Numbered from the stretch's first letter, positions 8,863 to 19,227 are shown. The stretch is 64,000 nt of DNA from an uncultured Alphaproteobacteria bacterium (GCA_944392275.1 CALXWA010000007.1:1-64000); one strand, 5' to 3'. The notes: generated by a model from the letters alone, not told the origin. A program made the numbers and translations.

Positions 8863-10848
8863 ATGACACGCGTTCCTACTTATTCTAATTATATGAATTT
8901 ACTGAATTCTTCTTTATCAATTAAGAATCAGATGAATTTGTATTCTTTTCAGGCAACAACCGGTTTGAAATCCCCGACCTATTCCGGTTATGGATCCAGT
9001 GCCGGAAACATCGTTAACATGGAGGCAACACTCTCGGTTACCAACGGTTTTTTGGAAAATAATAAAATCCTTAATACTGAAATGGAAGCGATGAATACGG
9101 CTATGGAGACTGTTACCGATGCCGTCAATGACTTGAAAAGCATGCTCGCTTCTTTTGGTAGTATGGATTTGCAAAAAATAACTCCGGATTATACCGGCGG
9201 GGCGATTAAGTTTACGGACAATCAAGATGTCTATAACGGAGAAACCATTACAATTGATGGTAAACAGTATACCTTTTCTTCTAACCCGGGGGATGTCGGG
9301 GATGCGTTTATCCAAATCGGCAATCTTACGGATGCCGAAGGACAACCCGTTAACGCCGGTGATGAAGGATATGCCAGTGCCGTTATGCAAGCGTTATATG
9401 ACAAAGTTCATCCAACTAATCCGGATATTAAATTAACCGAAGATGGAACTTTGGAAATGCCGTTGTACACCATTAACGGTACATCTTCCGTATTAAATGC
9501 CAATGGTGTAGAAACCGGGGAACCTCATGAAATGGATGCTGAACAATATCAGCAATTGAAAGAGTTACAACAAACGGCTTTCTCTACCATGCAACTTTTG
9601 GCCGATGCTCTCAATACAACCGTCAATGGGAAATATGTTTTTGGCGGGGGAAATAACAGTGAGCCTCCGGTTAGTTTTGACTTTCAATCTTTGGAAGAAT
9701 TTCAAGCTTATTATGACGGATTAAATATTTCTTATCCTTCTACTCCGAATGCCAATCTGTCCAACCGAGAAGCTCTTGCCGATGAAACCGGTGGCTTAAC
9801 TTTTACACCGACCGGCGGCAATACCTTAGAAATTACGGCTGATAATACGGGGGGATTTTTCAAGCCCGTTGTTTCTGCAAATAGTAGCACAACCGGAAAT
9901 TTAACGTTTGATAGCGATAAAAATTCTATGCGAGCTCAAGAATACGGAGCATTCTTCTCCTATAAGGCCGGAGATACCATGGTTATTGAAGGAAGCGGTG
10001 AAGGTATTGATGGTGTTTATACCATTAAATCGGTTTCGGAAGATGGAAAGACGGTTGTCTTTGAAGATGATCAGCTTACCAACAAAATGAAGGCTGTTGG
10101 ACAAGATAATATCACAGTCAACTTTGGGGATCCGGATAATCATGGCGATATTCAGTTTAGCTCATCCTTTTCTATTGGCTCTGTGGTTGAATTGAATGGT
10201 TTTTCTGATAAAAACTTGCCCACCAAGGTCCAAATAACCGGTATCAGTGATGATGGAAAAACACTTATTGTGAAGGCTGATCGTGTTCCTGAACAAGAGA
10301 CTTATGTTGATCCGTCCAGTCGTTGGAGCTTAAACTCCGAATCTTATTACAGTGGCGGAAACTTTGTTTCTGAAAGAAGAATTTCTGACAGTCGTTCCAT
10401 TACCTTGGACATTACCGGAAATAACAGTGCTTTTGAAAAACTGTTCCGTGCTTTAGGGCAAATTGCTCAAGGAAATGCTGTTGATACAAGAAATCCGGCA
10501 GATGGAGTTGATGGATTAATTGATAGTGATCATACTTATGATATTATGAGTGAGGTTTCGACTTTAATTAATGATGCCGTTTATAATAACGGAACGGATT
10601 TTGATGAAACGAATGCGAACCTTTATTCTATTATCGCCAAGTTAAGTAATAATACTGTTGTTCTTAATAATAATAATGAAAATTTGGAGTTGGTTGCCAA
10701 TAGTTTGCAAACTAATATTGACTCACTTAAAACCGTAGATCAAACCGAAGCAACGGTTAAAGCCTTGCAAGCCTTAAATAACTTGCAAGCCTCTTATTCG
10801 GTTATGCAATCTACGATGAATGTGTCCTTACTGAACTACTTAAAATAA
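8863..10848 (+). CDS. flgL: Flagellar hook-filament junction protein FlgL, enlarged
   Basis: 661 residues, about twice E. coli FlgL. The flagellin-like N-terminus (YSNYMNLLNSSLSIKNQMN, then QATTGLKSPTYSGYG) and C-terminus (ALNNLQASYSVMQSTMNVSLLNYLK) are present. The central insertion, roughly residues 105-520, carries Gly/Asp/Thr-rich beta segments such as ETITIDGKQYTFS, resembling flagellin outer-domain repeats. It follows flgK by 11 nt with its own AAGGAG and ends the operon at a strong terminator. It forms the second ring of the hook-filament junction and would display the insertion on the cell exterior. Confidence 0.9.
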   Translation: MTRVPTYSNYMNLLNSSLSIKNQMNLYSFQATTGLKSPTYSGYGSSAGNIVNMEATLSVTNGFLENNKILNTEMEAMNTAMETVTDAVNDLKSMLASFGSMDLQKITPDYTGGAIKFTDNQDVYNGETITIDGKQYTFSSNPGDVGDAFIQIGNLTDAEGQPVNAGDEGYASAVMQALYDKVHPTNPDIKLTEDGTLEMPLYTINGTSSVLNANGVETGEPHEMDAEQYQQLKELQQTAFSTMQLLADALNTTVNGKYVFGGGNNSEPPVSFDFQSLEEFQAYYDGLNISYPSTPNANLSNREALADETGGLTFTPTGGNTLEITADNTGGFFKPVVSANSSTTGNLTFDSDKNSMRAQEYGAFFSYKAGDTMVIEGSGEGIDGVYTIKSVSEDGKTVVFEDDQLTNKMKAVGQDNITVNFGDPDNHGDIQFSSSFSIGSVVELNGFSDKNLPTKVQITGISDDGKTLIVKADRVPEQETYVDPSSRWSLNSESYYSGGNFVSERRISDSRSITLDITGNNSAFEKLFRALGQIAQGNAVDTRNPADGVDGLIDSDHTYDIMSEVSTLINDAVYNNGTDFDETNANLYSIIAKLSNNTVVLNNNNENLELVANSLQTNIDSLKTVDQTEATVKALQALNNLQASYSVMQSTMNVSLLNYLK

Positions 10849-10865
10849 TTCATTTTCGCTCTAAC

Positions 10866-10897
10866 AAAAAATCCCCGATTTTTTTCGGGGATTTTTT
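10866..10897. terminator. Bidirectional rho-independent terminator
   Basis: Stem AAAAAATCCCCG / CGGGGATTTTTT with a T-rich loop and T-runs on both strands. It ends the flgI-flgL operon and the convergent giant-gene transcript. Confidence 0.88.
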
Positions 10898-10965
10898 GTT
10901 ATTGCTTATTTTTTGTACCTGTAAAAATCAAAATCTACGATTTTCTAAAAGATAATACAAGATTA

Positions 10966-11568
10966 TCATGGAGGAGATTTCCCTTCACAATTTGTTAATC
11001 CGCTTTTATTGGAGACCGTTTGACAATTACATGTTTTATCATTTGATGCATCGCCTCCATTATAAGTGATCTTGCGAACACCATTTTCATAACAAACATA
11101 GTCATCTTCTCCGGTTGAAGGATCTCCGTTGTATAATGTTAGACACGAAGGATAAAAAGAACTATCTTCTTCTAATCTTAAGCACCGACAACGTTGATAT
11201 TTTCTTTGACCATTGGCATCAATACATAGGGTATTTTCATCAAGTTTAACCAATTCAATATCTGAGCCTCTTGTCTTATCATACATTTTACATCCAAGCC
11301 TATTATTATTTTCGGCACGCGTACAGTAAATATCACTTTGGGCACTATCTAAATACTTACTGCAACTTGTCAGATATTCACTTGACGATGGACAATCACA
11401 ACTTTGGTATAAGGTTACACTACCGGTATAAGAATTGGTATAGCTTTTGCTTAGTCCGACACCTTCCCAATTGATTGCACTGCCTGAAGGGGTTTGCTCT
11501 TCACACATGGAGGCGGTATATTTATAGCCTTCGTTCTCACCAATGCCATGGAGGAGATTTCCCTGCAC
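10966..11568 (-). CDS. Orphan tandem copy of the 3' end of the giant Cys-rich gene
   Basis: A 200-residue frame opened by a GTG that lies inside the last codons of the giant gene, one frame off. From GENEGYKYTASMCEEQ to the terminal GKSPP it parallels the giant's own C-terminus almost residue for residue, displaced by 565 bp (188 codons plus 1 nt). The match is a mosaic: a long central block (from QRKYQRCRC to KITYNGG) is identical, while a 4-5 residue insertion (MYDKTRGSD versus INVD) and the segment before GKSPP differ clearly. It has no signal peptide, no promoter and no ribosome-binding site of its own, so it is either decayed or a silent cassette that could recombine into the expressed gene. 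Translation by coupling to the overlapping giant is possible but unproven. Confidence 0.6.
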   Translation of the reverse strand: MQGNLLHGIGENEGYKYTASMCEEQTPSGSAINWEGVGLSKSYTNSYTGSVTLYQSCDCPSSSEYLTSCSKYLDSAQSDIYCTRAENNNRLGCKMYDKTRGSDIELVKLDENTLCIDANGQRKYQRCRCLRLEEDSSFYPSCLTLYNGDPSTGEDDYVCYENGVRKITYNGGDASNDKTCNCQTVSNKSGLTNCEGKSPP

Positions 11569-14500
11569 AATTAGTTAATTCATTTAGTGTTGTCGCTTTA
11601 GGACATACACAAGTTTTATCTCCTTGAGCCCCTCCACCATTATAAGTGATCTTGCGAACACCATTTTCATAACAAACATAGTCATCTTCTCCGGTTGAAG
11701 GATCTCCGTTGTATAATGTTAGGCACGAAGGATAAAAAGAACTGTCTTCTTCTAATCTTAAGCACCGACAACGTTGATATTTTCTTTGCCCATCCGCATC
11801 AATACATAAGGTATTTTCATCTAATTTAACCAATTCGACATCAACATTAATCTTGCAACCTAGTTTATTGTTATTTTCGGCACGTGTGCAGTAAATATCA
11901 CTTTGTGCACTATCCAAATACTGGCTGCAACTTGTCAGATATTCACTTGATGATGGACAACCGCAACTTTGGTATAAGGTTACACTACCGGTATAAGAAT
12001 TGGTATAGTTTTTGCTTAGTCCGACACCTGTCCACTTGATTGCACTGCCTGAAGGGGTTTGCTCTTCACACATGGAGGAAGTATATTTATAGCCTTCGTT
12101 CTCACCAATGCAATAGTAATAGTACCGACCGCAACCGGCGTTGGCATATTTAACACGTTCAATGGTTCCGCATTTTTCCGTAACCTCATTTTTAAATAGC
12201 GTTGAGTTTGGATCTACAGAACTGGTCACTAGATAAATCAGGCTGGAATCAACCCCTAAAAGATCAGACGGAGACGTTTCTTGGCAAGCACAATAGGTTG
12301 AATTATATTTCGGGGTAACACCTCCGTTTTCACTAACCTCATAACAAATATCATCCGTGTATCCTTCTTTGAAGGCATAATTGGTACCCCAACTTTTACA
12401 CTCTTCTGCCGTCATATAACCTGCCGTATTCGTCGTTTGATCCGGAGCAATGCATTTACAAGAACGATATTTGGTCGTTGTGGACGATGTTCCATCCGCT
12501 CCCGCTGCCGTAATACGGCAATAATCCGACGTATTGTTTACATACTTACTACTGGTATAGGTATATTGTGTACTAACGCCTTCAATTGCTCCACCTTCAT
12601 TATTGCATTGGAACTTATAGGATGCGGCACAGGTACAGCTTTTATATTTTTTGCTTGTTTCCAACAAGCCGTTATAATACTTTTGCTCAATACATGTATC
12701 CTTACTACTTTCTGTTGGAGGTACAATACCTCGATTGCTACTGTCAGCCTGGCAATCAACATTAAATTCTGCCGGACACGTACAAGAATTATAAAGTTTG
12801 GCACTGGTCTTGTCTTGGCAATAGTTGGTCTGATTTTCAACTTCAATATAACTCCATTCGGAACTGGTCGATTTACAGCTTAAGTTATAGAGCTTTCCGC
12901 ATTCGCAAGAAGAATATTTGGTTGTTCCCGTTGTTTGACTTCCAGACGTTGAATCGGAAATGACGCCTTGTGTTGTACATTGTTTAGAGACATCGCTCGG
13001 AGCACTAACGCCCGGTCCGTATTCGTTATCGGCGTCTTCTTGAGTACATGTTAAATTATATTTATCTTCGCAGGTACATCCTTTATAAAGCTTGACGGCT
13101 CCGCTATAGGTTTGACAATATCCTCCCGATGGAATTTGCCCATTAGAAGTACAAGTGTATTCATAACCTTCTTCACAGCCACAACTTTCATATAAGGTTG
13201 TCCCTTTTACCGCTTGCCCTGAAGCACTGTCATAGGTAACCGGAGTACATGACTTTTTGCCTGATGGAATAATACCGATATTTCCGTTACTGTCTTCATC
13301 GGCGAGACAACTATATTTATACAAAGCCTCATTACAGGTGCAGGACGAATATACCTTCTCTCCAAGTTGTCCATCTTTGCCTATTGGGGTACATGCCGTC
13401 CCTTTCGTATTGCTACTATCCGGACAAGGAACATAATTGGTCGGACATTTACATTCTTTATATAGTTTGTTGCCATTTTCATCAATGCAATAATCCTCAC
13501 CGAGAGCTGAGGCATCAAAGCCTAAGCATGTATATTGATAACCGTTGAGGCGGCAGACCGATGTCTCTTCACAGGTTGCATATTTGATAACATCACCATC
13601 CAAGCAGCTTCCGCCCATTCCTTTTTGAGAACTGGTGCATTCTTTATAGGTTAAGGACTGATTAGCACTACAAGCCTCCGTTACGGCACATTGACTGTAA
13701 ACCGTTCCGTTTGCATCCGTACATTTTTCGGCATCTGCGGCACTGCCGGTTTCTGTGCATTTTTCCCAGTTTTGCGGACAACGGCATTTATACATCAAGG
13801 TTTTGTTGTCTTTTACGCACGGATCGTACTTCTCTTGATTGGTATCACAGGCTTCTTTATGTTCTGAGGTACATTCACTGACCGGAGTTTCACATTTGGT
13901 GTAGTATTCATTTCCATTTAATTTGCAAGATGCCCCTACACCAACCTGTCCATCCGTACAAAGTTGGTCATACCCTTTTGAACAAACACAATATTCAAAG
14001 TAGGTCACATTGTTTCTGACGCAAGGATTTACCCCAACCAAAAACTCATCACTGCAGGTTTGTATCTCGCCATGATAACAGGTATCTTTTATCTCGCATG
14101 ACGTGTAATAATACTTTCCTTTGTATATTAACGGCTCTCCTACTCCGACTTGCCCTTCTTCTTCACAAAGTTGATAGCCTGACGGAATTTTACAGCTTTT
14201 GTATCCGCCGATGTTACCTAAATTATCTTGACACGGATCAACCCCGATTAAAGGTTCCGGACATTTTTCCGTATGTTGCCAAGTACATTCCGTTACGGAG
14301 CACTGATAATATTTTCCGCCACAACCGTTTGCCTTGGTAACTCCGGTTGGTTTCTTACCGCCCGGACAACCGTAATAATTGTCGGCCCAGTTTTCCGGTA
14401 AAGGATCCGGCTTGCATTCACAGGCAATGTATTTGCCATTACAGGGTTTGCCAACCCCAACATTCCGCTCACCGTCACACTCGTATTTATAATCCGAGGT

Positions 14501-17500
14501 ACATTGACAATACGGGTAAAAGCTTAATTCATCACCTATATGATCGGCCAAAGTTTCATCATAGACGTCTAAATCTTCTGATACGGTTTGAGAACAAGCT
14601 CCTCCACTTAACATTCCGGCACAATTGTATTTATGGTATTTGTAAGCTTTATGGCAATCGCAAGATTTGTAATAGTACAATCCGTTTTCAATAACATATT
14701 GCTTACTCAAAACATGGCGTACCGGACAACTTTTTTCCGATACCGGAAAATCTTTAAGGTTGTAATAACAGTTGTAAGCACGCTTGTTGCCCCCTTCATA
14801 TTCACAAAGTTGCGTTTTGGCTCCCGGACCATATTTTGACGTACATTCACTTTCGGTATTGGTAACATGAATGGTATAAGAGGAATTTTGAGCTCCATCC
14901 TCTAAAACATATTCGCCACAACGTGCCATTGCATCTTCAATAGCACATTCCCCTAGTAAGTAATGCTCTATTCCGGAAGTTTTCATATTTCCGCTGTCAG
15001 CATACTTGCAATAACTTTTTCCGGTCGGTTTTTTGTACGGATACTCACATGTCTCCGTATATTCAGAGGCATCACATTCGCATTGGACACTTGGCGTTAA
15101 CGTGCCGTCACTATTTTCAACATTACATAATGTTGCCGTTGCTCCAGGGCCATATGTTTTTTGGCAATAGGCTTCGGATCCGGCTTCTGTTATAGCGTGG
15201 ATGGCAATGGTTGCACTTTCTGCATCACAGTAATTGTTTTCACATCCATCCTCGGTATAATATGTTTCTCCGTTTATGGTACAAGCCACGGCATCTTTAC
15301 TGACATGCAAGTTATCCTCGGTTAAACATTGGCTGGAATATTCTTGAGAACAATAGCACGGATAATATAAAACATTTCCTTTACTGCACGCCGGGGAATC
15401 TTTTGATACGCCATAAGTAGCTCCCTCGCCTAATTGCAGTTTACATTCGCCCTCTTTATCCTCTTCTTCGGAATCAATATATGTGACACCCTTGCCGTTG
15501 GAAATTCCATTTTTGCCTAAATAATCACACTTTAACACGCATTGGCCATATTTTACTTTCTTTTTGCTGTCAAAATAGCACTGGGCTCCGGAGGGTTCTT
15601 TGCCAACGTCTTGTCCATCTTCATAACAAGCGGTTTTGTCAGATGCATCATACCAGCCGCTCGGACATTTACAAACCACACGCTGGATTTTTAGATTATC
15701 TTCTTCATAGCAAACATAATCTTTTTCTCCGGGGATATCTTCACTGGTACATTCATCCGCCGAATAGAATAACGGACGGTCGGTCGGACAACGCCGGGCA
15801 AAGGATGAATATTTTTTAACACCATCGGTTTCGTAATCATATGTGCAGGCTTCCCCGACGCCGATGTAATTGGCTTTGCAATAATTTTGAAAATCCGCAT
15901 CGGTTTTATCGTCACCGCTGTTGGGGCCATTGTCTGCCTCATAGTTTGCTTTAGAATATGTTGTGCAATATTCTTCTAAGGTTTTAAAATCTCCCGGACA
16001 CGAGCAAATCACATACGAATTTTCATCTCCGTATTTATTAAAACAATACCCTGTTGAGGTGGCCGGTTTGCCGTTTAAGGTCGGGCATTCGCTGACATCA
16101 TTCACAACCGGGGTTAAAGTTGTATTGTTACATAAGGGCAAGCATTGATCATATTTTATTCCTGCCGGACTATAGCTTTCAAAATTACAAGAGTTTCCGC
16201 CGGGAACTTTTGTGGTATCCACAACCGTTTTGCTGGCATCGGTATAGCAAACATTATCAAAATTTGCCGGACAAGAACAGAAATATTTGTTTTGTCCGTT
16301 TGCATCCGTACATAAGGTTGCTGTCGTGGCATTGCCATTGATTTGACAATCTTCCTTATTTTCAAACAACGGGCGGTCGGTCGGACAACCTTTCTTAAAT
16401 TCAGTGTATTTAATAACTTTTTGTTTATTTTCATCAACATCAAAGCTACAAGCTTTGCCGCTTCCGCTGTAGGTGGCTTGACATGTTTCTTGTGTATAGG
16501 GCTCGCCTAAATCGTCCTTTTCGCCATTCTGGATTAAAATATCGCAATATTCTTCTATTGTTTTCCACGGTAAGTATACGCCTTTTTCGTCTGTTTCCGG
16601 ACAGTGACAGAAAAATTTAAGATTTCCGTTGTCGGAAGTATAGCATTCTTCCGCATTAACCGGATATTCCCCAATCATACAACTGATGTCATTATCGGCT
16701 AAGGTAATAAAGTTGCCGTATTGTTCCGTAAAATAAGAACACTTTGTTGCAAAATCTTGATATTTTACAAGCTTTTCATCTTTTTCTTGCAGCGGGGTTC
16801 CATAATTTTTATAAGCGTCAAAATCACAGCTTTCTCCAATACCATATGTCCTTTCCTCACACTTAGAGGCACAATCTTCCTCAGAACTGCTTTGGCATTG
16901 TTTTTCACAATAAGTATAAATACTGTCTTGATAAGATGTCGGACATTGGCACCGATATTGAAGCGGTCTTTGGCTTGTGTCGGTTTCATTTTGTACATAA
17001 CAGCTTGTGAACGGAGCTTGGGTGTTGTTCCCTAATTTACATTGCTCAGAAGAATCTACCCAATAACCGAAAATATCTCCTTCAACCTCTGTACCGCATG
17101 GAATAGCACATGTTTCGTATTTTCCGGTTTTATCCAATTGGCAATACGCTCCCGCACCGCGATAGTCACTGCCATAAAAGTCACAAGCCTCATCTTCCCA
17201 ATACCCACGCGGACAAGAACATTGCCACATTGCAACGGTGTTTTGTGCCGGGTCGGATGACGGATTTTCAAAACAAAGTTCTGCGGAAACACTCTCCCCA
17301 TACGGGAAACAATATTGCGTACTTCCCGTGAGGCTGCCAAAGGCAAAATTACTATAACAGTTGGTTGTGCTGGTACTGTCATTGTCGTATTCGACACAAC
17401 ATGTTTTGTTTGCTCCGCTGCATGTCGACTTGGAATAGCGATTGCTGTTTCCGGTCGTTGTGTCGGCACAGAACCACTTACCGGAAGCCCAATCGGTCGC

Positions 17501-19216
17501 ATTGTTTGTTCCGGAATAGCTTTGATTAAAGCCACATGCCGCTTCACTTGGGTTCTTGGTATATTTGCGAGACCCAGAAGCGTCGCATTTGGGTAAACAT
17601 AATTGATATTTTACAACACCGTTGTCACTACATGTTTTCCCCCCCGGATTTCCGCCTTCTGCTTCACATTCATCAGCTGTTTTGTAATAATCCGGACATT
17701 GGCAGTAGGCTTTAGCCGTATAAAAGGTAACATTGCTTAAATCGCTGCCATAATTGTTCAAATCGTAGAACCAAACATTTTGAATCTTCATGTCCGCATA
17801 ATCGGAATCATACCCAATGTCTCCGTTTGAAGAGCTGATAGCTACCGCACATTCGACCATTTCTGATCCCGTATTAGAGCATGCGTTGCTCCCGCTTTCG
17901 GCATCGGCCTTATCCATTAAAGTAACCCCGGACGGACATTCCGGTAAACACCTTTTATAACGAATCTTGCTGGAATCTATTGCTTGGAACGTTCCGATGT
18001 AACTTCCGCTGGTGTTAGGCCCACTTTGTTGAGCATTCCAAACACAAAAATCATAATATGGTTCTTTTCCGCTCGAACTCCCGCTCCCATAAGGATAATA
18101 ATCATATTCTACTTTCTCAACAACCGGTTTCTGGCTACTATCCGTACAAGAACTCTCAGTATAGGGATAGATGCTTTCATCGCATCGACAGGTTGTATAC
18201 AGGTGCGGATCACTTGAACTTCCCGTATCCGAAGAATCTTTATTGATATAACATTTATTTGAGGAGACGGAAGCAAACGGACCGGATATTGAGCAAGATG
18301 TCCCAGGCTGTACGCTTGGAACCGTTCGATCATTCATGATTGTCATGTCTGAAGATGTACAGTCGGCATAGCCGCAATTTTCTTGGTACTTGGGCTGAGT
18401 TTCATAAGTACAAACAAACGCAACCGCTCCGCTAGAGCAAGAAGGCTGGGTCGTTTGTGAATAGGAAGCTTCGCAATAGATCGGATATTTTTTCAAGCTA
18501 CCGCTGTAACAAGTTCCTTCAACCACACCTCCTGGGTAAGAAGAGGCTGAATTTGTACTTGAAAAAGTTTTTGTTTTTTCTTCAGCGTTGTATTGCAAAT
18601 AATCACAGGTTGGATAAACGTAATAATATGCCTCATAAGGAGAGCCGTTGTTGTCAATTGTACAAACGAAGCCCATGTAAAAACTTCTGCCTTCATGTCT
18701 TTTGGCTTCGGCCTCATCGCGATATTGATCTGTTCCTGTCGGATAAGCAGCCTCATAGACCGAACAATCCGGCAAGCCCGTACCACAGGACTTGGAGAAG
18801 GCAACTTTTTTTCCGGCACTTTCATCATATTGGTAGCAAATTCCACCGGTTTCATATGAATCTGATCCGCATTGCTGAGTATATGCCGACGGGCAAGAAC
18901 AAGAATAAACCGTCGCTCCGTTTTTCATACACGGATGAGCCGTAGCATAGTCGATGATTTCTTGTTTTTCTTCTCCCGTTCCTCCGGTAAAACTCAATTG
19001 AGACGGACAACCGCTTGCCGTTGTTGAGGTAATAGCATTTGCTCCGCATTCTGTGACTTCATAGGTCGAAGTATGGCTGCCATCATCTGCAGATGGTGCC
19101 GACAACATACCTCGACTGCTAAACTGTGTTTCATTAATCGAAACAACCGCCGCATAAGAAAGTTTGGCCACTAAAACCAGAGCCAGAAAAAATAAAAACC
19201 TTTTAAGTCTCAACAT
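11537..19216 (-). CDS. Giant exported Cys-rich modular protein (2,559 aa)
   Basis: The N-terminus (MLRLKRFLFFLALVLVAKLSYA) is a Sec signal peptide. The rest is a chain of Cys-rich modules built round (K/R)Y-x-x-C-x-C-P/x-x-x-Y/F, a few residues, then C. Up to about residue 1,600 the modules are long and varied; a CPTDRPLF element recurs near residues 945 and 1,145. Beyond 1,600 they shorten to about 45-60 residues and often contain GVG-x-x-C or IPSG-x-x-C. Many paired Cys imply a rigid, disulfide-linked periplasmic or surface filament. No C-terminal anchor, autotransporter barrel, type I secretion repeat or enzyme domain is seen; it ends GKSPPWHW. An in-frame stop lies just upstream of the ATG at 19216. 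Its last residues overlap a second, out-of-frame copy of the gene's 3' end. No described family is recognised. Confidence 0.85.
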   Translation of the reverse strand: MLRLKRFLFFLALVLVAKLSYAAVVSINETQFSSRGMLSAPSADDGSHTSTYEVTECGANAITSTTASGCPSQLSFTGGTGEEKQEIIDYATAHPCMKNGATVYSCSCPSAYTQQCGSDSYETGGICYQYDESAGKKVAFSKSCGTGLPDCSVYEAAYPTGTDQYRDEAEAKRHEGRSFYMGFVCTIDNNGSPYEAYYYVYPTCDYLQYNAEEKTKTFSSTNSASSYPGGVVEGTCYSGSLKKYPIYCEASYSQTTQPSCSSGAVAFVCTYETQPKYQENCGYADCTSSDMTIMNDRTVPSVQPGTSCSISGPFASVSSNKCYINKDSSDTGSSSDPHLYTTCRCDESIYPYTESSCTDSSQKPVVEKVEYDYYPYGSGSSSGKEPYYDFCVWNAQQSGPNTSGSYIGTFQAIDSSKIRYKRCLPECPSGVTLMDKADAESGSNACSNTGSEMVECAVAISSSNGDIGYDSDYADMKIQNVWFYDLNNYGSDLSNVTFYTAKAYCQCPDYYKTADECEAEGGNPGGKTCSDNGVVKYQLCLPKCDASGSRKYTKNPSEAACGFNQSYSGTNNATDWASGKWFCADTTTGNSNRYSKSTCSGANKTCCVEYDNDSTSTTNCYSNFAFGSLTGSTQYCFPYGESVSAELCFENPSSDPAQNTVAMWQCSCPRGYWEDEACDFYGSDYRGAGAYCQLDKTGKYETCAIPCGTEVEGDIFGYWVDSSEQCKLGNNTQAPFTSCYVQNETDTSQRPLQYRCQCPTSYQDSIYTYCEKQCQSSSEEDCASKCEERTYGIGESCDFDAYKNYGTPLQEKDEKLVKYQDFATKCSYFTEQYGNFITLADNDISCMIGEYPVNAEECYTSDNGNLKFFCHCPETDEKGVYLPWKTIEEYCDILIQNGEKDDLGEPYTQETCQATYSGSGKACSFDVDENKQKVIKYTEFKKGCPTDRPLFENKEDCQINGNATTATLCTDANGQNKYFCSCPANFDNVCYTDASKTVVDTTKVPGGNSCNFESYSPAGIKYDQCLPLCNNTTLTPVVNDVSECPTLNGKPATSTGYCFNKYGDENSYVICSCPGDFKTLEEYCTTYSKANYEADNGPNSGDDKTDADFQNYCKANYIGVGEACTYDYETDGVKKYSSFARRCPTDRPLFYSADECTSEDIPGEKDYVCYEEDNLKIQRVVCKCPSGWYDASDKTACYEDGQDVGKEPSGAQCYFDSKKKVKYGQCVLKCDYLGKNGISNGKGVTYIDSEEEDKEGECKLQLGEGATYGVSKDSPACSKGNVLYYPCYCSQEYSSQCLTEDNLHVSKDAVACTINGETYYTEDGCENNYCDAESATIAIHAITEAGSEAYCQKTYGPGATATLCNVENSDGTLTPSVQCECDASEYTETCEYPYKKPTGKSYCKYADSGNMKTSGIEHYLLGECAIEDAMARCGEYVLEDGAQNSSYTIHVTNTESECTSKYGPGAKTQLCEYEGGNKRAYNCYYNLKDFPVSEKSCPVRHVLSKQYVIENGLYYYKSCDCHKAYKYHKYNCAGMLSGGACSQTVSEDLDVYDETLADHIGDELSFYPYCQCTSDYKYECDGERNVGVGKPCNGKYIACECKPDPLPENWADNYYGCPGGKKPTGVTKANGCGGKYYQCSVTECTWQHTEKCPEPLIGVDPCQDNLGNIGGYKSCKIPSGYQLCEEEGQVGVGEPLIYKGKYYYTSCEIKDTCYHGEIQTCSDEFLVGVNPCVRNNVTYFEYCVCSKGYDQLCTDGQVGVGASCKLNGNEYYTKCETPVSECTSEHKEACDTNQEKYDPCVKDNKTLMYKCRCPQNWEKCTETGSAADAEKCTDANGTVYSQCAVTEACSANQSLTYKECTSSQKGMGGSCLDGDVIKYATCEETSVCRLNGYQYTCLGFDASALGEDYCIDENGNKLYKECKCPTNYVPCPDSSNTKGTACTPIGKDGQLGEKVYSSCTCNEALYKYSCLADEDSNGNIGIIPSGKKSCTPVTYDSASGQAVKGTTLYESCGCEEGYEYTCTSNGQIPSGGYCQTYSGAVKLYKGCTCEDKYNLTCTQEDADNEYGPGVSAPSDVSKQCTTQGVISDSTSGSQTTGTTKYSSCECGKLYNLSCKSTSSEWSYIEVENQTNYCQDKTSAKLYNSCTCPAEFNVDCQADSSNRGIVPPTESSKDTCIEQKYYNGLLETSKKYKSCTCAASYKFQCNNEGGAIEGVSTQYTYTSSKYVNNTSDYCRITAAGADGTSSTTTKYRSCKCIAPDQTTNTAGYMTAEECKSWGTNYAFKEGYTDDICYEVSENGGVTPKYNSTYCACQETSPSDLLGVDSSLIYLVTSSVDPNSTLFKNEVTEKCGTIERVKYANAGCGRYYYYCIGENEGYKYTSSMCEEQTPSGSAIKWTGVGLSKNYTNSYTGSVTLYQSCGCPSSSEYLTSCSQYLDSAQSDIYCTRAENNNKLGCKINVDVELVKLDENTLCIDADGQRKYQRCRCLRLEEDSSFYPSCLTLYNGDPSTGEDDYVCYENGVRKITYNGGGAQGDKTCVCPKATTLNELTNCAGKSPPWHW

Positions 19217-19227
19217 TTTGAAGGTAC

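Noticed and set aside
9908..10143. Frames of 60-80 codons inside flgL in other phases
   Set aside because: They lie wholly inside a well-supported gene and lack ribosome-binding sites.
11537..11568. Programmed frameshift joining the giant gene to its second 3' copy
   Set aside because: A +1 shift would be needed, no known +1 site (slow codon or stop within a slippery run) is seen, and the junction is explained by an out-of-frame tandem duplication.
12437..18945. Many open frames of 60-160 codons on the plus strand opposite the giant gene
   Set aside because: They are antisense shadows of Cys/Tyr-rich codons, lack ribosome-binding sites and resemble no proteins.
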